Shown here piece by piece: positions 47,901 to 57,400 of a DNA stretch of 64,000 nucleotides. Under the pieces are notes generated by a model. The model was not told the origin of the DNA, ran no database searches, and was given only the letters and a program-made list of their open reading frames with translations. Numbering within the stretch: position 1 is the first letter of the stretch; each line of letters begins with the position of its first letter. The stretch comes from Corella eumyota. Its lineage: Eukaryota; Chordata; Ascidiacea; Phlebobranchia; Corellidae. The stretch spans positions 1,054,001 to 1,118,000 of the forward strand of contig OY720097.1 of assembly GCA_963082875.1 (NCBI GenBank). The letters are read 5' to 3'. A program made the translations under genes and the position numbers.

Positions 47901-48854
47901 GCCGTATTTCTAAAAAATTAAAGAATTTTTTTCAGAGAATGGGGTAGAGGTAGGAAGATTAATAAAAAATGAATATTGTCAAAAAAAGGCATTTTATTTT
48001 CACAATTACTGACTCTCTTAATATGTTATCTATCACCCCAATTGACATAACTTTCTGTAATAGCAAAAAAAGGTTCAAGCGATAATAAGCATTTTAAATG
48101 TACTAAAAAAACAACCCTATGAGCAGCAATTAAGAATCTAACCTTCTTCCTTTTGTTCAACTGCTGCACTACCTTCTTCCCCTTCTACCTCTATATCAAC
48201 CAGGGCATCTCCAACTTGAGCAATGGCCCCAACATCGAAATAAAGATTTTTAATCACTCCATCATATCGACTTGTGATGGTAACTGATGCTTTGTCACTT
48301 TGAACCTTTGGGGTAAAGAAATTAAATTTGTTAACTTGTTTTTTATTGTAATTTAAAATAATACCCTTTATGTTGGAAGGTTGACTTTACGTCCTAAACA
48401 TAGAGAAACATAAGTTACCCCGACCAAGTCTTAGGTTGACTTTAACACTTTGGAATATTATAGATTATAAATTTCTGGTAATTTTTTTTATTAAGTGCAA
48501 AATAAGGATAAAAATTGTTCTTGCACATATTAAAACAATGCTAACCTCACAAATTTCATCAAATTGTGCCACATCATCCCCAATATTAACGAACCATTCT
48601 TTTACTTCAACTTCTTTAATGCCCTCTCCTATATCGGACAACTTAAATGGAATTAATCCACAACATTTAGTAGAAGTATGAAAACATGCTGAACTTGTCA
48701 GTTGGGTTGATGTTTTAAAGCTAAATTGGTTAAGTTTTCTTTGTGTGTTGTATTTACGAGTTTGTGGTAATATACGACTTTGCCTTAGCAAGATTGGTCT
48801 TCGTATTTTGCTTTGAATGCACAACCTTATGTTCGGAATTTTAGACACAAACAT
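44986..48854 (-). CDS. DBT: Branched-chain alpha-ketoacid dehydrogenase E2 (lipoamide acyltransferase)
   Basis: Eight exons: 48854-48546, 48305-48143, 47818-47688, 47340-47206, 46876-46640, 46252-46061, 45865-45794, 45153-44986. They give 468 residues, against 482 in human. The N-terminus, rich in Arg, Lys and Ser, is a likely mitochondrial import signal (1 to about 60). The lipoyl domain begins [18 protein letters not shown], with the lipoyl Lys at about 108 in VQSDKASV. The E1/E3-binding domain is about 180-216 ([20 protein letters not shown]). The catalytic domain includes [18 protein letters not shown] and ends MLLHLK. The enzyme transfers branched acyl groups to CoA in Val, Leu and Ile breakdown. 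Oddity: the active-site motif reads DHRVIEGAT, with Glu442 where E2 enzymes have Asp (HxxxDG). His438 is kept. Several introns hold SINEs. Confidence 0.95.
45205..45385 (+). repeat. SINE family A, old and partial
   Basis: Head reduced to TTAGGTTTAATCCCATTGC. Body and tail decayed (CAAAGCCAACTTAAGACTGG). It lies in the last DBT intron. Confidence 0.6.
46370..46500 (-). repeat. Family C copy, reverse
   Basis: CACAACACTCAACTAATATT, then GTGGTAATTTACCCGCACAC, then ATAGGCCTATAAATTGGACA. It lies in a DBT intron. Confidence 0.6.
46950..47085 (-). repeat. SINE family A, tail half
   Basis: TTATCCCAACTTGGGAAGG to AGTTGCCCAGTAATTAACTT. No head. It lies in a DBT intron. Confidence 0.65.
47500..47678 (+). 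repeat. SINE family A, 5' truncated
   Basis: Begins in the body (AACAGTAAAAACTCTTGCTG) and is well preserved to CGAGGATAAAGATATATAC. It ends about 10 bp before DBT exon 47688-47818, close to that exon's donor site. Confidence 0.82.
48362..48485 (-). repeat. SINE family A, tail fragment
   Basis: ATGTTGGAAGGTTGACTTTA to TATTATAGATTATAAATTTC. Head missing. It lies in DBT intron 1. Confidence 0.65.
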
Positions 48855-49320
48855 TTTCTAAAAAATATAAAAGATTTAGTCAAAAAGTAAATGGTGATAC
48901 TAAATGTAAAACCCATATAATTACCCCCGCTTAGTTAAAGAATATAGGGTAAGGACAAGCAGGGCATATGTCAAATTTATTAAAATGTTCTAGTTTGCGA
49001 TTAATTATGATTTTTTAATCTTTAAGTTTGGTACAGTTTATATTAAAGTTAAATTGTGCTATCCTGCTGCCAAATTTTCTTTTAAGCTATCTCATTAATT
49101 CGTTTTTTTTATTTTGCAAAGTGCAAATAAAAACAGAATGTTAAACGAGATAAAATACGTGTTGACATCATCACGCTATGGTTCAGTGGCCATTAATTTA
49201 ACCTTTTGATTGGTCACGCGAGAAGGCGTTCACTAAATACTCTCAATAAAATAAAACGTAATGATTACATAATTAATTTGATAATTAACGACATGGCGGT
49301 TTCGACGCTTGTGACATGTC

Positions 49321-49392
49321 TCCTACATGGTCTAGGGGTTAGGATTCCTGGCTCTCACCCAGGCGGCCCGGGTTGGATTCCCGGTGTAGGAA
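49321..49392 (+). tRNA. tRNA-Glu (CTC anticodon)
   Basis: The 7-bp acceptor stem TCCTACA/TGTAGGA pairs perfectly. The D arm is GGTCTAGGGGTTAGGA, the anticodon stem CCTGG/CCAGG encloses CTCTCAC (anticodon CTC), and the T stem CCGGG/CCCGG is intact. No intron. Oddity: the T loop reads TTGGATT instead of TTCGATT, changing the nearly invariant C56. That C also lies in the B-box used by TFIIIC. There is no T-run before the next tRNA 10 nt downstream. Confidence 0.88.
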
Positions 49393-49402
49393 CATCGTTA
49401 AA

Positions 49403-49473
49403 GCATTGGTGGTTCAGTGGTAGAATCCTCGCCTGCCACGCGGGGGGCCCGGGTTCGATTCCCGGCCAATGCA
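49403..49473 (+). tRNA. tRNA-Gly (GCC anticodon)
   Basis: Acceptor stem GCATTGG/CCAATGC. The anticodon arm CTCGC CTGCCAC GCGGG carries GCC. The T arm CCGGGTTCGATTCCCGG is canonical. A TTTTT at 49475-49479 is a fitting RNA polymerase III terminator. It starts 10 nt after tRNA-Glu, so the two may be made as one precursor. Confidence 0.95.
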
Positions 49474-49839
49474 ATTTTTATAACGTTATTATAACATTTT
49501 TAATTTAGTTAATGACACAGCGGATTTATTTTTTTTTAATAAAAAATTGTCGTATACATAAGCGAATTTTAGTCGGACAAGGCTGGGAAATACCCTAGTC
49601 TGGAATTAAAATTGTTGCATGGATAACTGAAATAAATTTTCGTGACGTTATTTAATTTATTTCGGATATTTAAACAGTAACTTCATATTTTTATTTAATA
49701 TTTATAACTCATTTTTAAAATTTACAACATGGCGTAATGGTTTAAGGACTTTATGGTTAAAACCCAATGCAATTTTACTGCTAAGTAGTCAGAACAGAGA
49801 ACGGGACTAGCTGACTAGTGACTACACGAAATGACACGA

Positions 49840-49978
49840 GCAGGCAAGGTTCTGGGTTCGATCCCTACTGCTCTCATGCTGTAACACCTTGAGTAAGGCA
49901 CTATAAACATTATGAACTCGTGCTAAGCCAGCAATTATTTAGCAGCTTGATAACAGAGCAATTATAATCTATAATATT
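49840..49978 (+). repeat. SINE family A, partial
   Basis: Starts in the head (CAAGGTTCTGGGTTCGATCC) and runs through the body to AATTATAATCTATAATATTC, where it stops about 45 bp before the THOC6 start codon. The tail is lost. Confidence 0.75.
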
Positions 49979-50019
49979 CTATATTTTTTATTTAGTTTTT
50001 TCATAAACTTTCATTAAAT

Positions 50020-51021
50020 ATGAATAAACTACAGTTACTTCACACCACAATTTACAGCTCAGCTACCTCAAAATGTGGCAACTATCTTGCCGTTGGAAAC
50101 AATTTTGGGCATATTTCAATTTTTAACATCTCAAAAATTCTATCAACAAACATAAATGAAAATGATAATAAACCTATTTTCACATTTCAAGCACACCCAG
50201 GACCTGTTTACTGCATTCTTATCACATCTGAGTTGTTAATAAGTGCTGGGTCTGGCCCAATCTGTATTTGGAAATGGTCTGATTTAATAAACAACAAAGC
50301 CAACAAAATTATGAATCTTAAATCGGAGAATATTAATGAAACAAAATGTGATAATGTGAACAGTATTTGTGTAAGTACAAAAGAAAATCATCTTTTCTCA
50401 GGAGGTGATAGTAACGATATTTTAATGTGGGATTTGAAGACAGGAAAATGCTTGGATGTGTTTAAGGGTCATGATGATTATATTCACTGCGTAGACTACA
50501 CTGATTCATTCATAAGTTCAAGCAGTGAAGATGGTTTTGTTAAACTGTGGGATGCTAGAACAACTCAGTGCTCTAACTCAATTAACCCAAGTAAAAACAA
50601 GAAGTTAAAACGAACTGATATCGGAAAATGGGTTTCAACTGTTAGTGTGGAATCAAATGGGGATTGGTTAGTTTGTGGAGGGGGACCCAAAACTTCATTA
50701 TGGCATCTTAGATCAATGAGCATGGTATCATGTCTTGATAATGCTCAAATCTCGAAAACCTCAAGTTTTTCAGCAAATGTGATTACTTTGTTTGAAGATG
50801 AGATAATCGTTGGTGGAACCCAACCTTTTCTTCATAGGTGGAATAGAAATGGAACCCACAAAGCTTCAATTCCATGTGATATTAAGAATATATTTAGTTT
50901 GTCGTTTGCTGGTGATGGTTTTGGTTCGAAAAAGTTACCATTAGCTTCCACTGGTTGTGGTGGTTTTGTGGGAATTTTTACCAATCTTGGATATCAGGGA
51001 ATGAAACTTTCTTTAATTTAA
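50020..51021 (+). CDS. THOC6: THO complex subunit 6 (WD-repeat protein), single exon
   Basis: A 333-codon uninterrupted frame, against about 341 residues in human. The start MNKLQLLHTTIYSSA aligns with the family N-terminus. THOC6-specific stretches include CGNYLAVGNNFGHISIFNIS, FQAHPGPVYCIL, GHDDYIHCVDYT, SSSEDGFVKLWDARTTQC, DWLVCGGGPKTSLWHLRSMS, and the ending VGIFTNLGYQGMKLSLI. These form a seven-bladed WD40 propeller. THOC6 is part of the nuclear THO/TREX complex, which links transcription to mRNA export. A possible AATAAA starts only 11 bp after the stop (51032). ASCC3 follows on the same strand after 428 bp. Like the acyl-CoA dehydrogenase, this gene lacks introns in its coding region. 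Confidence 0.94.
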   Translation: MNKLQLLHTTIYSSATSKCGNYLAVGNNFGHISIFNISKILSTNINENDNKPIFTFQAHPGPVYCILITSELLISAGSGPICIWKWSDLINNKANKIMNLKSENINETKCDNVNSICVSTKENHLFSGGDSNDILMWDLKTGKCLDVFKGHDDYIHCVDYTDSFISSSSEDGFVKLWDARTTQCSNSINPSKNKKLKRTDIGKWVSTVSVESNGDWLVCGGGPKTSLWHLRSMSMVSCLDNAQISKTSSFSANVITLFEDEIIVGGTQPFLHRWNRNGTHKASIPCDIKNIFSLSFAGDGFGSKKLPLASTGCGGFVGIFTNLGYQGMKLSLI

Positions 51022-51449
51022 AACCAAGCACAATAAAAAAAAATTCAAAAACTTGCGTCGATTAATATTTTGTTTACTGGATTTACAACAATAATAAAAA
51101 AAAATAGATTTTTTGATGTTACCACCTAAAAAAAAATAAAAGTGTTTTTTTAATTAAATTTTTTTACACTGCCAAAATTAATATTTTTTTTGTATTTTTA
51201 GCAAAACTTATTAGTATAGTTGCATTAAAAACTTAAAAAACTAAGGTTTTTTAAAATATTTGTTAAAACTTTTTGTGCTTATTTTTTGTGTTGTAATCAT
51301 AAGCCCAAATTTGTTTTTTTTACATTTTGTGATATGTATTTTTTTAAGCAACTAACTTTATCATTTAATTTGTAGAAGCCTTTAAACTAACTTGAATCAT
51401 AAGAAAAAACACTGACATAGTAAAATAAATAAAAAACTGTAAATTAAAA
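51022..51449 (+). other. THOC6-ASCC3 spacer
   Basis: AT-rich, with AATAAA at 51032 and further AATAAA-like sequences near 51090 and 51130. Possible acceptors (TTTTTTAAG near 51345, AATTTGTAG near 51375) precede the ASCC3 start. The two genes may be co-transcribed or separate; sequence alone does not decide. Confidence 0.4.
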
Positions 51450-54400
51450 ATGGAATCTGAAGAAATAGAAAGACCAAGACTAACGACAGCAATCAGAGAA
51501 TTTGGGGGAATTTCAAGATGCTTTGAACCAGTAGAAAGCAAAGTAAACTTAATTATAAATATTGTACTTGTATCTTTTTAACCTAAGATTAAGATTAAAT
51601 TTGTAATTTTTTTAGCAATATATATACAGTTTAACTGGCAGTGTGGTGTAGTTGTAAGAACACTTGCTACACCATCACGAAGTCGTGGGTTCAATCCCTA
51701 CTGCTCTCATGCTGCAGCGCCCTTGAGTAAGGCGCTATAAACGGTATGAACTCTTGCTTATCCTCGATGTGGAAAGGTCAAGTGCGCGACTTAAACATAG
51801 AGTAACATCAGTTTCTCCAAACCAGTCTGGAGTTGCCTGTGGCAGTTTGGGATATTATGGAATATAATTACCCAGTAATTATGCTACTGATTAAGTGCTG
51901 GCTCAGCAGGAGTTCATACCATTTATAGCGCTTTACTCAAGGGCGCTACATCATGAGAGCAGTGGGGATTGAACCCACGACTTCGTGATGGTGTAGCAAG
52001 TGTTCTTACCACTACACCACGCTGCCATTAAAATTGACATAGAACCATAAAAATAATTTGTTTAGGAATGGTGTTTAAGTTACTTCACATTATAACTAAA
52101 AACTGAATTAAAATAATTTTTTCTACAGAACATCGTTCATAATGGACAAAGATTAACCTGGGAACAACTACAAGTTATCTTCAGAAAAAATTGTCAAGCA
52201 AAAAAGAATTTACAAATTATTAAACAATGTTCAAGAAGCCTTATTGAAGAAGCTGGGTTTATTGGTAAGTTTATTTTTATGTTTTTTTAGTGGGTATAAA
52301 ACAGCACAAAAACACCAATTTTTAATAATTTAGTTATTTTTAGTAAAATTTAAAGCACACTGACCTAAGAGTGTATTAGGTTTATGGTTTAAATAAAGCA
52401 TGTTTGAATTTTTGTAAAGCATTTTTAATTCTATTTTGTTTAACAGGTTTAAAAAAAAAACAAATGATTGGGTCAAAAAATAAATAGTTTTCTACTGTTA
52501 TATATATTTAACTAATACTGAGTGAATATTATTACTTATTTTAATCATTTTTATTTTGTTTTTAAGTTGGTAGGGACGAAAGTGTAAAAGTGAAAAGAAA
52601 TGCAGCAGTTGATTTATTTATTAAGTTTTACGATGAAGATCAACTTACCCAAGATGTTATAAAAGATATCAAGTAAGTAAATCAGACAACAGCAATGTGG
52701 TAAAGTGTTAGAACACTTCGTCTTACTACATGAGGTCTTGGGTTTGAATTCAACTGATCCCACGCTGTTGCACGTTAAAGTAAGGTGCTATAAATACTAT
52801 ATCAGGCAGTTATAATATATAATATTCCAAACTGTCAAAGGCAACTTGAGACTGGGTCGAAGTAACTAATGTTGCTTTATGTTAAGGTCGTGAAGTCAAC
52901 CTTCCCACATTAAAGTTAAATGTAAAGTAATGCCTAGTGTTTACCCACAACCATGCTACCAATTATAACATATTTCAAAATTTATTGAACATAAAATAAT
53001 GAAATACCACCGGCAGCGTGGTGTAGTGGTAAGAACACTTGCTATACCACCATGAGGTCGGTGGTTCAATTCCCACTGCTCTTATGTTGTAGCACCCTTG
53101 CATAAGATGCTACCAATTATAACATATTTCAAAATTTATTGAACATAAAATAATGAAATACCACCGGCAGCGTGGTGTAGTGGTAAGAACACTTGCTATA
53201 CCACCATGAGGTCGGTGGTTCAAGTCCCACTGCTCTTATGTTGTAGCACCCTTGCATAAGATGCTATGAACGGTATAAATTTCTGCTAAGCCAGCACTTA
53301 ATCAGTTTAGGTCGCGCATTCGACCCTCTCACATCGAGGATAAAGATATATACGAAAAAAAGAGAAATTTAATAAATATTTGATTTAGATCAACATTTCG
53401 AACTAGTGAAGTTCGAAGTATTAAACAAGCTTTTACAATTGTACAAGAAATCTTACTTACTGTGAATGAACAGGGGGTTAGGGAAATTAATTATGCTGTT
53501 AAGACGGATCCAAAATCCAAAGAATTTGGAAGAAAACTAAAGGTAATGAAAATAGAAAATTGAAAAATCTAATCTTGTTTACCCTATGTTTCTTGCTGAT
53601 TCTCTCTTGTACTTTACATTCTTTGCTGATTCTCTCTTGTGCTTTACATTCTTTGCTGATTCTCTCTTGTACTTCACATTTCTCGTTAATTCTTTCTCAT
53701 ACCTTACAGTCCTTGCTACAGTTTTAGCTAATTCTCTTTCCTGCTTTACAGGCCTTGCTAAGTCTCCTTCGTACTCTATGATTCTTGCTAATTTTCTTCC
53801 ATATTTATTTGCCAATTCTTTCCTGTACTTTTTGCTTATTTTCTCTTGTACTCATGGTTTTAAATTTTTTGGAGGACCATAAAGTACCAGTGCTCTAGTT
53901 GTTTAAAATATCAAATTTTAATTCGGATGTGGATTGAAAAAGTAATTAAAATATTTAACGATTATTCTAAGTTCTAATATTTTTAATTTATATAATTTTT
54001 TTAGTTGTCCATGGAATTACCAATATTTCCCAGTTATGACTCCTACTCTGATTCAGACTCGGAAAACGAGGGTTATGACATTGTTGGAAAGTTTAGGGAG
54101 TTCCATAAAGATCATATGAAGAAGAATAACAGTGATATCCCCTCCTCAAGTAAAGTTCCAAGTAAAATTGTGACTGATAGAAATAAGGAGGGATTGCCTT
54201 GGCTAAGACAACAAATTGCAACGTAAAAATTTTTAAAAAATTAAGAATTTTTTCTTGAAACCAAGTTGTTACTTAGGATTAGGTTTGTCAAGATAAGAAC
54301 CACGCCGACAGCGTGGTGTAGTGGTCTGAACACTCTCCTATTCTACACAAGGTACTGGGTTCGATTCCTAGTGATCTCATGCTGTAGCGCTCTCGAGTAA

Positions 54401-57400
54401 GGCGTTGTAGTGGTTTGAACTTCTGCTGAGCTAGCACTTAATTAGCAGCTTATTTATCAGGCAATTATAATCAATAATATCCTAAATTGCCACAGGCAAC
54501 CTGAGACTGGGTCAAGGTAACTGATGTTACTCTATGTTTAGGTTGCACATTCGACCTTCCCACATCGAGGATAAACAATCATAAAAAAATGTTAATTAAT
54601 CAAGGCTATGCACCACCAACATAACGGTTTTGTGGTTAGAACACTTGACTTCACAGCATGTGAGGTCATTAGTCCAATTTCAACTGTTTTTATATTGTAG
54701 CATTTTTAAGCATAAAACCAATCAGCAGATTAATTATTGGGCAAATATAATTGATGAAGTTCTAAACTGCCACAGGCAACTCAAGACTGGGTCAGGGTAA
54801 CAAATGTTACTCTAGGTTTGGGTTGCGCATTCGACCTTTCCACATTGAGGATAAATAAATAAAAAATAAAAATCTAAATTCATTTTTCAGCAACTTTAAC
54901 AGTGAAGATTTAGTTGAACCCACTTTAGTTTTATTAAAGTCGAATGACTCTGATGAACAACTTCAAATGGGAGTAATTATTTGTTATTGTTAAATAAGCT
55001 AAATATTTAGATTTAAAACAAATTAATTTTGTAATTTCCAAAAAAATTTTCGAAATATTTATTCTCAATAAAATATCAACTTCATGACCAGAACATAGAG
55101 CAACAATCATTACCTTGACCCAGTGTCAAGTTGACTTGAGCAGTTTAGAATATTATAGATTATAATTTCCAACTTTGTAAACTGCTGATTAAGTGCTAGC
55201 TCAGCAGGAGTTTATACTGTTTATAGCGCCTTACTCAAGGGTGCTACAGCATGAGAGCAGTGGGGATTGAACTCAGGACCTTATGTGGTAAAGCCAAGTG
55301 TTCTAACCACTACACAATGCTGCCATTACTATCGGTAATGTTTACTATACAATGTATTTATTTTTAGTTGTGTGAATTACTTGGGTTTGACAACATTGAG
55401 CTAGTTGGTGAAATATTAAGAAAACGTCAGTCATTACTGTATGATGACAAACTTGTAACATCACATGGAATAAGGGAAATGAGTAAGTTCAATTACTAGT
55501 ATTTCAAAACCTATATAAAAAGAATTAAATTGTTTGCACTTTATACTAGTTAATACCCCTTTTCTATTTGTCATAATATGGTCGCAACTCTTAACAATTA
55601 TTTGCGTGTGCACCACAAACGATAATTTTATTTATTTTAAGAGCTTACATACATATATGTATATCATCCTCTTAAGCTTTTTTGTATCTAGATATAGCTT
55701 ATGTATTAAGATTATTTACAAAATTTTTGGCTATTACTTTACTAATTTTAGTCATTTAATATTTTAAAATAATTTAATAATTTTTTGATAGTTTTGATAG
55801 TTATTATTTTAAATTTTTTGTGAGTTTTTTTATATAAAAAATTTAAAAATGTACTGCATTATAATCATTGGGTTAAATTAAGGCTATCCACTCTTTAATT
55901 TATTAATTTAATTTCCCCAAAATTAAATCAAATTTGTTTTTTAGGTTTACACCAAGAAAGAGACATGACATCTAACTACGGTTGTCAAGTGATCGTTCAG
56001 GTTAAATATTTAACATCATTTTAATAAAATAAATTTTCCAGTTTAAATATTTATAAATTTTTGATTTAAATTTAGACTGATGCAGAAAAGCAAGTTGCTA
56101 AAGCAATTAGAAAAGAAGAAAAAAAAGCAAAAAGATTGATCGCTAAAAATGATAATTTCGATCAGTTTGATCCAGTCTTAATGAGAGAAAAAAGGTATTT
56201 TAGTTGATTTTAAAATATTCAGGTGATACTAAAACATTTATTTATCAGCGAATTGCTTGTTTTTGGTCAATGGCCTGATGGTATAGCAGTTTATAACTGC
56301 ATGGAAGCAGTGGGAGTCGAACCCAGTACCTCATGTGTTAATGTCCAATGTCTCTAAGTACTGTTTTGCTGCTGGACTTAATTTAACATCTTTAAAATTA
56401 TGCAAAAACTGTTAAAAACGGGCAAATAAACAAGTCTATATTATTCTATATATAATGTAGCTTAATCAACAATGCATAAGTATGTATGTTCAGTTTATAA
56501 ACTTTAAAATAAATAAAACTGCTGTTTGTGGTGTCTGTGAAATCACTTTTTAAAAATGAGCAAATTAATAGCAACTGGCTAGTTGTTCTTTACATAAAAT
56601 GCATACTGTAGGTCACTTACTTAACTTTTATTTGTTTTTAGAAATAGAGAATTAGCTTTAGCAGCATCAGCCCCTCTCTTCTCCCAGCAATATAAAACTG
56701 GGGCAGCTAAGAAAGAATATTTTCAAAATGTTTACGATTCTAAACTTGCTGCTCAACAAACTCCTTTATTTGCTGGTGGTATGAAGGTAAATTTATTTTG
56801 GTGATATTTGTTGACAAGAAATTTGATTCAGAACTACAAAAAATTGTGCTTTTTTAAAGAAGATTTGTGTTACATACAACATATAAAGTGTTATCTAACA
56901 TCTTATAATATATATTTATTTTAACCATTTTTTGCCATGGTTAATTCACGCATGAACCACAAATTAAACCCAAAAATTGAACATTTTTTTGAGCTCAAAT
57001 ATTTTTGCAAATAGCAACACTTTAGTGTGAATAATTTTTGTTTTAATTTTCTTTATTTTAGATGTCTCTTCCAGAAGGATGTGAAATTAAGTCAACGAAG
57101 CAATTTGAAGAAGTCAAAGTTCCTGCCACTAGAGGGTACTTAGAGCAACCTTGGCCCCTCGTTAAAATCAGTGAAATGCACAAGGTGATTTTTCTTTTAC
57201 CAATAAAATTTTTTTTTTAAATTTAATTTTTTTTTGTATTCTGGAATTTAACAACTGTTTATTTTTTTTAATTTTGTGATTTTTTTATGTTTAAATTATA
57301 TTAATTATTTTCTAATTATGTAAAATTTTAAATCTAAGAAGGTAAAAGGGGCATTTGTTTTAATTTATTATCTTTTTGATTCATAATATTAAATTTTACG

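Larger units (their letters stand above)
48855..50019. other. Divergent region between DBT and THOC6, with a tRNA pair
   Basis: Upstream of both DBT (minus) and THOC6 (plus). Contains the tRNA genes at 49321-49473 and a SINE fragment at 49840-49978. The DBT promoter should lie just above 48855. No promoter motif stands out. Confidence 0.55.

Noticed and set aside
49206-49508. 100-codon plus-strand open frame
   Set aside because: It runs through both tRNA genes, whose GC-rich stems explain the lack of stops.
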